From Frigoribacterium sp. PhB24 (GTDB taxonomy: Bacteria; Actinomycetota; Actinomycetes; Actinomycetales; Microbacteriaceae), in assembly GCF_003755185.1 (NCBI RefSeq), contig NZ_RKIC01000011.1, positions 345,018 through 409,017 of the forward strand: 64,000 nt of DNA, written 5' to 3'. Both the position numbers and the translations under genes were made by a program. Below are positions 8,861 through 17,653 of the stretch, in pieces (the stretch's first letter is position 1; each line of letters begins with the position of its first letter). The notes below the pieces were generated by a model. It saw nothing but the letters and a program-made list of their open reading frames with translations. It was not told where the DNA came from and did no database searches.

Positions 8861-9756
8861 CGGGATGCTCCTGCGGTGCGGGGGGATGGGGTGGTCGAGG
8901 GGACGGACGCGCCACGGGGCACCGACGCGTCGGTCCCGTCCGTGATGCCGGGGCGACGGCGGCGGGTCGCGCGCACGAAGAGCGGGACCACGACGGCGAG
9001 GTATGCGACCCAGACGACGACCTGCAGCCAGCTCGGCGTCGGCGTGAAGTTGACGAGTCCCTGGAGCAGGGTGCCGTACCAGCTGGTCGGCGGCACGGCC
9101 GCGCTCACGTCGAAGGCCAGGGAGGCGCGGCCCGGGAGCACGGACGCCTCCTGCAGGTCACCCACCCCGTAGGCGAGGACGCCCGCCGCGACGACGACGA
9201 GGAAGTACCCGGTCACCCGGAAGAACCGGGCGACGTCGAGGCGCACCACGCCCCGGTAGATCGCGAGCTGGATCGCGACCGCCGTGAGGATGCCGAGCAC
9301 GGCGCCGATCAGGGGCGTCGTCCCGCCGCCGGTGGACTGCACGGTGGCCCAGACGAAGAGGGCGGTCTCGATGCCCTCCCGTCCGACCGAGAGGAAGGCC
9401 AGGGCGACGACCGCCCAGGCCCCGCCGGCGAGGGCGCGCTCGAGGCCCGACTCGAGCTCGCCGCGGAGCCCCCGGGCGGTGCGGGCCATCCAGAAGACCA
9501 TCCACGTGACGAACCCGACCGCCACGATCGAGAGCCCGCCGCCGATGATCTCCTGTGCCTGGAAGGTCAGGCCGTAGGTGCCGAAGGTCAGGACGGCGCC
9601 GATGCCGAGGGAGAGCGCGACGGCCACGCCCACGCCCAGCCAGAGGCGGGGGAGGACGTCGCGGCGTCCGACCTTGACGACGTAGGCGACGAGGATGCCG
9701 ACCACGAGAGCGGCCTCGAGGCCCTCTCGGAGTCCGATGAGGTAGTTCGCGAGCAC
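8857..9756 (-). CDS. efeU: Iron permease EfeU (FTR1 family)
   Basis: Membrane permease of the EfeUOB iron importer, about 299 residues with seven predicted transmembrane helices. The two REGxE iron-binding motifs of the FTR1/EfeU family are present: REGLEAAL in the first helix and REGIETALF in the fourth. The start is set at the GTG directly before LANYLIGLREGLEA because family members begin there; the frame is open for 25 more codons (from 9831) but those residues (MCAPPPGCRSC...) are not family-like. A DtxR-type iron box lies about 105 bp upstream. Its stop overlaps the efeO start. Confidence 0.92.
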   Translation of the reverse strand: MLANYLIGLREGLEAALVVGILVAYVVKVGRRDVLPRLWLGVGVAVALSLGIGAVLTFGTYGLTFQAQEIIGGGLSIVAVGFVTWMVFWMARTARGLRGELESGLERALAGGAWAVVALAFLSVGREGIETALFVWATVQSTGGGTTPLIGAVLGILTAVAIQLAIYRGVVRLDVARFFRVTGYFLVVVAAGVLAYGVGDLQEASVLPGRASLAFDVSAAVPPTSWYGTLLQGLVNFTPTPSWLQVVVWVAYLAVVVPLFVRATRRRRPGITDGTDASVPRGASVPSTTPSPRTAGASR

Positions 9757-9859
9757 GGGTACGGCTTTCTCGGGAGGGGGAGCGGAGCTCGTCGTCGAGC
9801 AGGAGCGGCATCCGGGTGGCGGAGCGCACACAACGTCGGAACGGGACCGAACGGGCCGG

Positions 9860-9878
9860 TATGGTTAGGCTAACCTCA
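9860..9878 (-). promoter_or_regulatory. DtxR/IdeR-type iron box upstream of efeUOB
   Basis: The 19-bp site contains the perfect dyad GGTTAGGCTAACC (9863-9875) and matches the consensus TTAGGTTAGGCTAACCTAA at 16 of 19 positions. By analogy with other actinobacteria, iron-loaded DtxR/IdeR would repress the operon. The site also lies about 55 bp upstream of mshB, so divergent control is possible. Confidence 0.75.
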
Positions 9879-9935
9879 CTAAGGGCACCCTGAGCCAGAC
9901 CGACAGTAGTGCGGCGCGGCATATCCTGTCCAGTG

Positions 9936-11282
9936 ATGAACTCCTCCGCCTCGCCGACGCCCGCGTCGCCCTCGACCGCCGGCGACCCGCGGCTCGAGCG
10001 CGTGCTCTTCGTCCACGCCCACCCCGACGACGAGACCATCACCACGGGCGGCACGATCGCCGCGCTGGTCGAGGCCGGCGCCGCCGTCACCGTCGTGACG
10101 TGCACCCGAGGGGAACTGGGCGAGGTGATCCCCGACGACCTCTCGTCCCTCCGAGACGACCAGGCCGCCTTGGCCGTGCACCGCGAGGGCGAGATCGCCT
10201 CGGCCATGCACGACCTCGGCGTCGGTGACCACCGGTTCCTCGGCTCGCCCGGCGCCCGCACCCCGGGCCTCGCCGAGCGGGCCTACCGCGACAGCGGCAT
10301 GGTGTGGCGGTCCGACGGCGTCGCCGGGCCGACGCCCGACCTGCACCCCGCGGCGTTCTGCGCCGCCGAGTTCGGTGAGGTCGTCAGCGACCTGTCGGCC
10401 GTCGTCCAGTCCGTGCGGCCCACCGCGATCGTCAGTTACGACGAGGACGGTGGCTACCACCACCCCGACCACGTCCGGGCCAACCGGGTCGCCGTGCGCG
10501 CCGCGCGGCTGGTCGGCGTGCCGTTCTTCGCGATCGTGGCCGACGCCGAGTCGGCCGAGGGTCCCGAGGCCGAGGCCCTCGCGGCCGACGACACCGTGCT
10601 CACGATGGACACCCGACACGTCGCGCCCCGCAAGCTCGCCGCGCTCCGCGACCACCGCAGCCAGGTCGAGGTCGTCGACCTCCCGGGCGGCCGGGCCGGC
10701 ATCCGCTTCCCCCACGGGGTCGTCGAACCCGTGACGGTCCGCGAGTCGTTCCGCTTCGTGCCCGAGCCGACGGCGGCCGAGGGCGCCTCCGAGATGGCGC
10801 AGATGACCAGGGGCGGCCGCGTCGCCGCGCTCGTGCTGGCGCTCGCGGCCGGGGCCGTCTTCGGCACCATCGGCACCGTGATGCACCAGTCGACGATCAC
10901 CGTCGCCGGTTCGCCGGTCTGGTCGGGGCTCGTGCTCGCGCTGCTGATGAGCCTGACACTCCTGGCGGGCCTGCGTTCGGTCTTCGGCTCGCGCGCCATG
11001 GCCGGCGCCGCCGCCCTCGGACTGGTCGGGGCGCTCGTCGTCCTGTGGCAGGCGAGCCCCGGGGGGTCCGTGCTGCTGCCCGCCAACACGCCCGCCTACG
11101 TCTGGCTCGTCGGGGTGGTCGTGGTCGTCACCCTGGTGCTCGGGTGGCCGCGGCTGCGGGGCCTTCCGGGCAGGGGCGCGACGCCGCCCGGCGACGCGAC
11201 CCGTGCCTCCTCGGTCGGGGCGCAGCCGGCAGGCGATAAGCTGGACGCCCTGCCCGACGCGAAGGGAACCCCCCAGACGTGA
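9936..11282 (+). CDS. mshB: MshB-like N-acetylglucosaminyl-inositol deacetylase with a C-terminal membrane domain
   Basis: Zinc deacetylase of the PIG-L/LmbE family. In mycothiol synthesis MshB removes acetate from GlcNAc-inositol. MshB-type motifs are clear: HAHPDDET near residue 25, VVTCTRGELGEVI, and HHPDH with the third zinc ligand. Canonical MshB is about 300 residues; this product is 448 because about 150 residues are added at the C-terminus, including four hydrophobic helices (VAALVLALAAGAVFG, LVLALLMSLTLLAG, AALGLVGALVVLW, VWLVGVVVVVTLVLG). The start is ATG 9936 or the adjacent GTG 9933; a TATCCT -10 at 9922 suggests a leaderless mRNA. Its stop overlaps the ferredoxin start (GTGA). 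The fusion could also be a related PIG-L deacetylase, so the symbol is likely but not certain. Confidence 0.8.
   Translation: MNSSASPTPASPSTAGDPRLERVLFVHAHPDDETITTGGTIAALVEAGAAVTVVTCTRGELGEVIPDDLSSLRDDQAALAVHREGEIASAMHDLGVGDHRFLGSPGARTPGLAERAYRDSGMVWRSDGVAGPTPDLHPAAFCAAEFGEVVSDLSAVVQSVRPTAIVSYDEDGGYHHPDHVRANRVAVRAARLVGVPFFAIVADAESAEGPEAEALAADDTVLTMDTRHVAPRKLAALRDHRSQVEVVDLPGGRAGIRFPHGVVEPVTVRESFRFVPEPTAAEGASEMAQMTRGGRVAALVLALAAGAVFGTIGTVMHQSTITVAGSPVWSGLVLALLMSLTLLAGLRSVFGSRAMAGAAALGLVGALVVLWQASPGGSVLLPANTPAYVWLVGVVVVVTLVLGWPRLRGLPGRGATPPGDATRASSVGAQPAGDKLDALPDAKGTPQT
11198..11210 (+). repeat. One-mismatch copy of the dispersed 13-mer (GACCCGTGCCTCC)
   Basis: In the last 30 codons of the MshB-like gene, encoding ATRASS. 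It differs from the 13-mer by one C-to-T change and continues TCGG, like several exact copies. Confidence 0.5.
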
Positions 11283-11605
11283 CGTACGTGATCGCACTTC
11301 CCTGTGTCGATGTCAAAGACCGTGCCTGCATCGACGAGTGCCCCGTCGACTGCATCTACGAGGGCGAACGCTCGCTCTACATCCACCCCGACGAATGCGT
11401 CGACTGCGGTGCGTGCGAGCCCGTCTGCCCGGTCGAGGCCATCTACTACGAAGACGACCTGCCCGACAAGTGGGCCGAGTACTACAAGGCCAACGTCGAG
11501 TTCTTCGACGAGATCGGCTCGCCCGGCGGCGCGGCGAAGGTCGGCGTCATCGCCAAGGACCATCCCGTGATCTCGGCGCTGCCCCCTCAGGGCGCCGGCG
11601 CGTAG
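11279..11605 (+). CDS. fdxA: Seven-iron ferredoxin (FdxA type)
   Basis: 108-residue bacterial ferredoxin with one [3Fe-4S] and one [4Fe-4S] cluster, an electron carrier in the cytoplasm. The cysteine pattern shows it: a first half with C, CIDEC and PVDCIYEG, and a second half with DECVDCGACEPVCPVEA. The tail of about 45 residues (DDLPDKWAEYYKANVEFF...) is typical of actinobacterial FdxA. The GTG start overlaps the preceding stop by 4 bp, and dapC starts 10 bp after its stop; a ferredoxin-dapC pairing is common in actinobacteria. Confidence 0.95.
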   Translation: MTYVIALPCVDVKDRACIDECPVDCIYEGERSLYIHPDECVDCGACEPVCPVEAIYYEDDLPDKWAEYYKANVEFFDEIGSPGGAAKVGVIAKDHPVISALPPQGAGA

Positions 11606-11615
11606 GTCGGCCTCC

Positions 11616-12716
11616 GTGGCGCTCGACCTGCCCGAGTTCCCCTGGGACGCGCTCGTGCCGTACGCGGCGACCGCACGGCGACACCCGGGTGGCATCGTCG
11701 ACCTCAGCGTCGGCTCGCCCGTCGACCCGACGCCCGACGTCGTCCGCGAGGCACTGGCCGTCGCGACCGACGCGCACTCGTACCCGCAGGTGGCCGGCAC
11801 ACCGGCCCTGCGGTCGGCGATCGGCGAATGGTACGAGCGGCGGCGCGGTGTGTCCGGGCTCGGCGACGAGAACGTGCTGCCGACGATCGGCTCGAAAGAG
11901 CTCATCGCCGGCATGGCGCTCTGGCTCGGCATCGGCCCGGGCGACACCGTGGTGTACCCCACGAACGCCTACCCGACCTACGCGCTCGGTGCCGCCCTCG
12001 TCGGTGCCACGGCACTCGCCTCCGACGACCCCGCCGAATGGCCCGACTCGACGAAGCTCGTCTGGCTGAACAGCCCGGGCAACCCCGACGGCGCCGTGCT
12101 CGACATCGAGGCCCTCCGGGTCGCCGTCGCCCGCGCGCGCGACCTCGGCGCCGTGATCGCGGGCGACGAGTGCTACGCCGAACTCGGGTGGACGGGCGAG
12201 TGGGCCGACCGCCCCACGCCGTGCATCCTCGACCCTCGCGTCGTCGGTGACGACCTCCGCGGCGTCGTCTCGGTCTACTCCCTCAGCAAGCAGTCGAACC
12301 TCGCCGGTTACCGGGCGGGCTTCGTGGCGGGCTGCGACCACGTCCTCGGGCAGCTGCTCGCCGTCCGCAAGCACGCGGGTCTCATGCCGCCGGCCCCGGT
12401 GCAGCAGGCCATGGTGGTCGCGTTGGCCGACGAGGCGCACGTGGTCGAGCAGAAGGCGCGCTACGCGGCTCGCCGGGCGCGCCTCCTGCCCGCCCTCGAG
12501 GCGGCCGGCTTCCGCATCGACCGCAGCGAGGCCGGGCTCTACCTCTGGGCCACGCGCGACGAGGACTCCTGGGCCACCGTGGGCTGGCTCGCCGAGCGCG
12601 GCGTGCTGGTCGCCCCGGGGTCGTTCTACGGCCCGTCGGGTGGCCGCCACGTGCGCGTCGCGCTCACGACGACCGACGAGCGCATCGAGGCCGCCGTGGA
12701 GCGACTCGGCGGCTGA
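11616..12716 (+). CDS. dapC: Succinyldiaminopimelate transaminase DapC
   Basis: PLP-dependent class I/II aminotransferase of the succinylase branch of lysine/diaminopimelate synthesis, converting N-succinyl-2-amino-6-ketopimelate to N-succinyl-LL-diaminopimelate. It has 366 residues. Visible features are substrate-side residues VDLSVGSPVDPTP, the NSPGNPDG motif, GDECYAELGW and the PLP lysine in VYSLSKQSNLAGYR. The GTG start follows the fdxA stop by 10 bp, with no other close start. The assignment to DapC rather than another aminotransferase rests on the neighbours: fdxA upstream and dapD/dapE a few genes downstream. Confidence 0.9.
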   Translation: MALDLPEFPWDALVPYAATARRHPGGIVDLSVGSPVDPTPDVVREALAVATDAHSYPQVAGTPALRSAIGEWYERRRGVSGLGDENVLPTIGSKELIAGMALWLGIGPGDTVVYPTNAYPTYALGAALVGATALASDDPAEWPDSTKLVWLNSPGNPDGAVLDIEALRVAVARARDLGAVIAGDECYAELGWTGEWADRPTPCILDPRVVGDDLRGVVSVYSLSKQSNLAGYRAGFVAGCDHVLGQLLAVRKHAGLMPPAPVQQAMVVALADEAHVVEQKARYAARRARLLPALEAAGFRIDRSEAGLYLWATRDEDSWATVGWLAERGVLVAPGSFYGPSGGRHVRVALTTTDERIEAAVERLGG

Positions 12717-12720
12717 CCGC

Positions 12721-12732
12721 TAGGCTGACCGG
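12721..12732 (+). promoter_or_regulatory. Leaderless-type -10 box of citrate synthase
   Basis: TAGGCT (12721-12726) ends 6 nt before the GTG at 12733. Confidence 0.55.
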
Positions 12733-14028
12733 GTGACTGACACTGCCAACGACGCCCAGAAGGCCACGCTGCAGTTCCCGGGGGGAACAGCCGAGTTCCC
12801 GATCGTCGCGAGCACCGAGGGTGCCTCGTCGATCGACATCTCGACGTTCACCAAGCAGACCGGTTACACGACACTCGACACGGGTTTCGTGAACACCTCC
12901 AACGCCCGAAGCACGATCACCTACATCGACGGTGATCAGGGCATCCTGCGCTACCGGGGCTACCCGATCGAACAAGTCGCCGAGAACTCGACCTACCTCG
13001 AGACGGCCTGGCTGTTGATCTACGGCGAACTGCCCACACCCGACCAGCTCGCCGACTTCGACGCGCGCATCCGGCGGCACACGCTGCTGCACGAAGACCT
13101 GCGCCGCTTCTTCGACGCCCTGCCGCACAACGCGCACCCGATGTCGGTGCTGTCGAGCGCGGTCGGAGCCCTGTCGACGTTCTACGAAGACAGCATGAGC
13201 GTGCACGACCCCGAGCAGGTCGAGCTGCAGACCGTACGACTGCTGGCCAAGCTGCCCGTCATCGCGGCCTACGCTCACAAGAAGAGCCTGGGCCAGGCGT
13301 TCCTCTACCCCGACAACTCGCTCAGCTTCGTCGACAACTTCCTCAAGCTGAACTTCGGCACGATGGCCGAGCCGTACGAGGTCAACCCCGTCCTCTCGAA
13401 GGCCCTCGAGCGTCTGCTCATCCTCCACGAGGACCACGAGCAGAACGCGTCGACGTCGACCGTCCGCCTCGTCGGTTCGACCCAGGCGAACATGTTCTCG
13501 TCGATCTCGGCCGGCATCAGCGCGCTCTACGGGCCGCTGCACGGCGGTGCCAACGAGGCCGTGCTGAAGATGCTCGCCGAGATCCGCGACAGCGGCCAGG
13601 GGGTCGAGCGTTTCGTCGAGCGCGTCAAGAACAAAGAGGCCGGCGTCAAGCTGATGGGCTTCGGCCACCGCGTCTACAAGAACTACGACCCGCGGGCCAA
13701 GCTGGTCAAAGAGAGCGCCACCGAGGTGCTCGAGTCCCTCGGCGTGAAGGACGACCTCCTCGACATCGCGATGGAACTCGAGGGCATCGCCCTCGCCGAC
13801 GACTACTTCGTCGAGCGCAAGCTCTACCCGAACGTCGACTTCTACACCGGCGTCATCTACAAGGCGATGGGGTTCCCGCCCCGCATGTTCACCGTGCTCT
13901 TCGCGATCGGGCGCCTGCCCGGCTGGATCGCCCACTGGCGAGAGATGAACACCGACCCGACCACCAAGATCGGCCGCCCACAGCAGTTGTACCTGGGCGC
14001 GACCGAACGCGACTGGCCGCAGCGCTAG
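12733..14028 (+). CDS. gltA: Citrate synthase
   Basis: 431-residue type II (hexameric-class) citrate synthase, the entry enzyme of the TCA cycle (oxaloacetate plus acetyl-CoA to citrate). Catalytic regions are intact: the His of HGGANEAVLKM, the His/Arg segment MGFGHRVYKNYDPRAK and the Asp of NVDFYTGVIYKAMGFP. The N-terminal beta domain (LQFPGGTAEFPIV) is the usual one for this class. The GTG start is 17 bp after dapC and has its own TAGGCT -10 box 6 nt upstream, so it is probably transcribed on its own as a leaderless message. It ends before a perfect 22-bp hairpin. Confidence 0.97.
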   Translation: MTDTANDAQKATLQFPGGTAEFPIVASTEGASSIDISTFTKQTGYTTLDTGFVNTSNARSTITYIDGDQGILRYRGYPIEQVAENSTYLETAWLLIYGELPTPDQLADFDARIRRHTLLHEDLRRFFDALPHNAHPMSVLSSAVGALSTFYEDSMSVHDPEQVELQTVRLLAKLPVIAAYAHKKSLGQAFLYPDNSLSFVDNFLKLNFGTMAEPYEVNPVLSKALERLLILHEDHEQNASTSTVRLVGSTQANMFSSISAGISALYGPLHGGANEAVLKMLAEIRDSGQGVERFVERVKNKEAGVKLMGFGHRVYKNYDPRAKLVKESATEVLESLGVKDDLLDIAMELEGIALADDYFVERKLYPNVDFYTGVIYKAMGFPPRMFTVLFAIGRLPGWIAHWREMNTDPTTKIGRPQQLYLGATERDWPQR

Positions 14029-14053
14029 ACCGCCGGCACGGCGGCCAGAACGC

Positions 14054-14105
14054 CAGAAGATGGGCACGACGCCAGATGTAGACCTGGCGTCGTGCCCATC
14101 TTCTG
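14054..14105. terminator. Perfect 22-bp inverted repeat between convergent genes
   Basis: The arms 14054-14075 (starting CAGAAGATGGG) and 14084-14105 (ending CCCATCTTCTG) are exact reverse complements with an 8-nt loop (ATGTAGAC). It lies between gltA and the convergent membrane-protein gene, so it most likely terminates both. A second short palindrome (GACTCGACGAGTC) lies at about 14113-14125. Confidence 0.8.
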
Positions 14106-14134
14106 TTGTGATGACTCGACGAGTCTCTCGGTGT

Positions 14135-15520
14135 TCAGCCGGCGGGCGTGGGAAAGAGCGCCTCGGCTCTCATGCCGACGATGACAGCGGCGATCGTGAT
14201 GGCCAGCGAGAGGACGACAGCCACGACGGCGCAGGTCCGCTTGGCGCTCCTTGGCTCGGAGGCGATCACCCGGCCTGCCACGATCAGGCCCAGAGGTGGG
14301 ACCAGTGCGCTGAGAATCACGCCGATCCCCGAAACGATCGATGTCAGGAGCGGAGAGCGGGCACGGCTCGGGTCGCGGGGCGTCGACGTCATCCTGGATT
14401 CGAGTTTTCTGAGGTATGCCTTCTCGCTCAGGCGCCGGCAGACCCCGGGAGCTGACCACGGGGGTGGTGGGCCGCTCGTCAAGGCCGCGCCGAGGGTCAG
14501 CAACAGACAATCGAGCAGGAGCAGGACGAGGACCTGGACGGCTCCCGCGTTGGTCCGGACGTGGTTCAGAGCGATCTGCCCCGTCACGAGGATGGTCACG
14601 ATGCCGAAGACCAGACCGACCAAGAGGTAGAAGGCCGTCGCCCATCGCTCACGCAGCCTCGCGTGATGTCCGGCGAGACCTGCCGCAGCAGCCGTCGACA
14701 CCACCCCGAACCCCAACGTCAAGAACGTTCCGAGCGCAAGGCGCCACCAGGGCCTGCCGTCGTCGAACGCGAGGGCGGGAGTGACGCTGAGCGCGGCGAC
14801 ACAGACGGCGATGACCACCCCCTGGCCCAGCTCTCCGAATACGGGACGCGTGGCGATGGTCGTGCGGTGGGACAGCTCGGCGCGGGCGGTCTCGTACCGT
14901 GCGTACGTCTGTCGCGAGTACTCCGCTGACACGACCGGGCCGTATCTGCTCTGGCTGGCCGTGGACGCGTCGGTCGCCACGGCGCAAAGGAGTGACCCCA
15001 CGGCGACGGGCCCGAAGAGATGCAGGGGGTGCGTCCACGCTGAGTCGAGCCCCACACGCAGTGCCCCGAACACTCCGGTCGCGACTGCCGCGAGGCCGGC
15101 CAGGAGCGCGAGACTCTCGAGAGCACGAATGCGAGCGACTTGCTCTGCGAGGATGCCGTCCACGAACGACGTGCCCGGACGGACTGCCACCTGCAGGGCC
15201 ACGATCACGGTCGCGAGGACGGCCAGCGTTGACAAGCAGGTCGTCGACGAGAGCGACAGGTCGACGTCCCAGTAGTCCGGTGGCTGCATCGACGGCGGCG
15301 TGGTCGGATCGGGGCTGATGCGACTGATGAGTCCCGCGTACCACAAGCCGGCGATGGACAGGAGAGACAGAACCACTGCTCCCGCGGCGACACGCACGAA
15401 TCGACGACGGATACGCTGTTCCAAGCGGATGACGTCGCGGGCGACGACACCATCGTCGCGAAACGGGTCGTTCGCTTCGGACGCCGCCAGCAAGGCGGCC
15501 AGGTCCACTTCGGCCGACAT
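14135..15520 (-). CDS. Multi-spanning membrane protein of unknown function
   Basis: 461 residues, not recognised. The N-terminal 40 residues are hydrophilic and acidic (MSAEVDLAALLAASEANDP...), followed by about ten hydrophobic segments, e.g. residues 43-66, 93-113, 135-155, 166-186, 232-252, 262-285, 298-318 and 328-350, then a soluble Arg/Ser-rich linker and two more helices at the C-terminus. No nucleotide-binding, metal or transporter motif is seen. By eye the DNA is less GC-rich than its neighbours and uses more A/T-ending codons, which hints at later acquisition. The ATG lies 9 bp after the dapD stop on the same strand, so it could be read from the dapD transcript. Confidence 0.75.
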   Translation of the reverse strand: MSAEVDLAALLAASEANDPFRDDGVVARDVIRLEQRIRRRFVRVAAGAVVLSLLSIAGLWYAGLISRISPDPTTPPSMQPPDYWDVDLSLSSTTCLSTLAVLATVIVALQVAVRPGTSFVDGILAEQVARIRALESLALLAGLAAVATGVFGALRVGLDSAWTHPLHLFGPVAVGSLLCAVATDASTASQSRYGPVVSAEYSRQTYARYETARAELSHRTTIATRPVFGELGQGVVIAVCVAALSVTPALAFDDGRPWWRLALGTFLTLGFGVVSTAAAAGLAGHHARLRERWATAFYLLVGLVFGIVTILVTGQIALNHVRTNAGAVQVLVLLLLDCLLLTLGAALTSGPPPPWSAPGVCRRLSEKAYLRKLESRMTSTPRDPSRARSPLLTSIVSGIGVILSALVPPLGLIVAGRVIASEPRSAKRTCAVVAVVLSLAITIAAVIVGMRAEALFPTPAG

Positions 15521-15529
15521 GGGCCGTGC

Positions 15530-16504
15530 CTACGCGTGCAGCTGCGAGTTCAGGGTGATGCCGTGACCCTTGCGGGGGAGCACCTCGACGGCGCCGGTCA
15601 GCGAGTTGCGGCGGAAGAGCAACCCGGGCTGACCCGAGAGCTCGACGGCCTTGACGGTCTGCGGCGAACCGTCGTTGGTCGGGGTGCCGCCCACGACGAC
15701 GACCTTGGTGCCGGCCGTCACGTAGAGCCCGGCCTCGACGACCGTGTCGTCGCCGATCGCGATGCCGATGCCGGCGTTGGCGCCGAGCAGGGCGCGGGCG
15801 CCGATGGTCACCCGCTGGGTGCCGCCCCCCGAGAGCGTGCCCATGATGGAGGCGCCGCCGCCGATGTCGGACCCGTCGCCGACGACGACCCCCTGCGAGA
15901 TGCGCCCCTCGACCATCGACGACCCGAGCGTGCCCGCGTTGAAGTTGACGAAGCCCTCGTGCATGACCGTCGTACCGGGTGCCAGGTGAGCGCCGAGACG
16001 CACCCGCGAGGCGTCGGCGATGCGGACGCGGTCGGGTGAGACGTAGTCGAGCATGCGCGGGAACTTGTCGATGCCGGTCGCGACGATGCCCGCGCGTCGC
16101 AGCGTCGGACGCAGGCGCGCGAAGTCGTCGGGGTGGACGGGCCCGGCGTTCGTCCAGGTCACGATCGGCAGGTGCGCGAACACCCCGTCGAGGTTGATCG
16201 TGTTGGGCTCGACCAGGAGGTGGCTGAGCAGGTGCAGACGCAGGTACGCGTCGGGGGTGGACGCAGGAGGCGCGCTCAGGTCGATCTCGACGGTCACCGG
16301 GACGAGGTCCACCGCCCGACGCTCGTCGGGGCCCGCCGCGTCGGTCAATTCGGCCGGGACGATCTCGCGGTCTCGGTCGGCCGGCAGGGTGCCGAGCCGG
16401 GGGGACGGGAACCAGGTGTCGAGCGTGGTGCCGTCGTGCGAGACGGTCGCGAGGCCGTACCCGTAGGCGTGGGTCGGGGCGGTGGCGGTGGCGTCGGAAG
16501 TCAT
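15530..16504 (-). CDS. dapD: Tetrahydrodipicolinate N-succinyltransferase DapD
   Basis: Succinyl-CoA-dependent acyltransferase of lysine/diaminopimelate synthesis, 324 residues, of the long actinobacterial form. The second half carries left-handed beta-helix hexapeptide repeats ([46 protein letters not shown]); it acts as a trimer in the cytoplasm. The ATG at 16504 is preceded 6 nt upstream by a TACGCT box. The same frame remains open through the antisense of dapE but that part is not protein-like. It is divergent from dapE, giving a shared 75-bp promoter region for two successive pathway genes. Confidence 0.95.
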   Translation of the reverse strand: MTSDATATAPTHAYGYGLATVSHDGTTLDTWFPSPRLGTLPADRDREIVPAELTDAAGPDERRAVDLVPVTVEIDLSAPPASTPDAYLRLHLLSHLLVEPNTINLDGVFAHLPIVTWTNAGPVHPDDFARLRPTLRRAGIVATGIDKFPRMLDYVSPDRVRIADASRVRLGAHLAPGTTVMHEGFVNFNAGTLGSSMVEGRISQGVVVGDGSDIGGGASIMGTLSGGGTQRVTIGARALLGANAGIGIAIGDDTVVEAGLYVTAGTKVVVVGGTPTNDGSPQTVKAVELSGQPGLLFRRNSLTGAVEVLPRKGHGITLNSQLHA

Positions 16505-16516
16505 GGACCGAGCGTA
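16505..16516 (-). promoter_or_regulatory. Leaderless-type -10 box of dapD
   Basis: Reading leftwards, TACGCT (16516-16511) is followed by 6 nt and then the dapD ATG. Confidence 0.55.
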
Positions 16517-16566
16517 TCGGCAGCCGCCGACGACCCGGCTCGGAGGTGACCCGTGCCCTCGGCCCG

Positions 16567-16579
16567 TAAACTCGCCCGC
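16567..16579 (+). promoter_or_regulatory. -10 box of dapE
   Basis: TAAACT (16567-16572) ends 7 nt before the dapE ATG. There is no ribosome binding site, so the message is probably leaderless. Confidence 0.5.
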
Positions 16580-17653
16580 ATGGCACCGATCGACCTCTCC
16601 GTCTCGCCCGTCGACGTCACGAGGCAACTCTGCGACATCCGCTCCGTGTCGGGCGACGAGCGCCGGGTCGCCGACGAGATCTGGGCCACGCTCGAAGGGT
16701 GCGACCACCTCGAACTGTTCCGAGACGGTGACGCGATCGTCGCCCGGACACAGCTGGGCCGGGCCTCGAGGGTGGTGATCGCCGGGCACATCGACACCGT
16801 GCCGATCAACGACAACGTGCCCACGCGGTTCGAGACCGAGGGCGGCATCGACTACCTCTGGGGCCGCGGCACCGTCGACATGAAGGCCGGCTGCGCCGTC
16901 CACCTCCGGCTCGCGGTCGAGTTGACCGCCCCCGCCGTCGACGTCACCTGGGTCTGGTACGACCACGAAGAGGTGTCCGACGCGCTGAACGGCCTGGGCC
17001 GCCTGGCGCGGGTGCGGCCCGATCTGCTCGCGGGCGACTTCGCCGTGCTGGGCGAACCGAGCAACAGCGGGGTCGAGGGGGGCTGCAACGGCAACCTCCG
17101 CGCCGAGATCCGCACCTTCGGCGCCCGCTCGCACAGCGCGCGGTCCTGGGTCGGCGACAACGCCATCCACAAGGCCGCGCCGATCCTCGACGTGCTCGCG
17201 GCCTACGAGGCACGAGAGGTCGAGGTCGACGGTCTCGTGTACCGCGAGGGCCTGAACGCCGTCGGCATCACGGGGGGCGTGGCCGGCAACGTGATCCCCG
17301 ACGAGTGCATGGTGCACGTCAACTACCGCTTCGCCCCGAGCCGCAGCGCCGACGAGGCCGTGGCCCACGTGCGTGAGCTCTTCCACGACTTCGACGTCAC
17401 GATCGTCGACCTCGCACCCGGTGCCCGGCCCGGTCTGGACGCCCCGCTGGCGCAGGAGTTCCTGCGCGCCGTCGGCGGCGAGGCCAAGCCGAAGTACGGC
17501 TGGACGGACGTCGCGCGCTTCTCGGCGCTCGGCGTCCCCGCCGTCAACTACGGTCCCGGCGACCCGATGCTGGCCCACCACGACGACGAGCGGGTGCCCG
17601 TGCAGCAGATCCTCGACAACGAGCGCGGACTGCGGGCGTGGCTGACGGCCTGA
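16580..17653 (+). CDS. dapE: Succinyl-diaminopimelate desuccinylase DapE
   Basis: M20-family zinc amidohydrolase, 357 residues, that releases succinate from N-succinyl-LL-diaminopimelate for cell-wall and lysine synthesis. Metal ligands are visible in order: [25 protein letters not shown] (the catalytic base and a metal ligand), GEPSN and the final His in LAHHDDERV. The middle lid domain ([10 protein letters not shown] to VHVNYRFAP) mediates dimerisation. The ATG is chosen over an in-frame upstream one because of the TAAACT box 7 nt upstream. The following gene begins 16 bp before this stop. Confidence 0.95.
   Translation: MAPIDLSVSPVDVTRQLCDIRSVSGDERRVADEIWATLEGCDHLELFRDGDAIVARTQLGRASRVVIAGHIDTVPINDNVPTRFETEGGIDYLWGRGTVDMKAGCAVHLRLAVELTAPAVDVTWVWYDHEEVSDALNGLGRLARVRPDLLAGDFAVLGEPSNSGVEGGCNGNLRAEIRTFGARSHSARSWVGDNAIHKAAPILDVLAAYEAREVEVDGLVYREGLNAVGITGGVAGNVIPDECMVHVNYRFAPSRSADEAVAHVRELFHDFDVTIVDLAPGARPGLDAPLAQEFLRAVGGEAKPKYGWTDVARFSALGVPAVNYGPGDPMLAHHDDERVPVQQILDNERGLRAWLTA

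Noticed and set aside
6378-9756. Peroxidase/cupredoxin genes as a separate stress locus
   Set aside because: Order, overlaps and motifs are exactly those of the efeUOB iron uptake operon.
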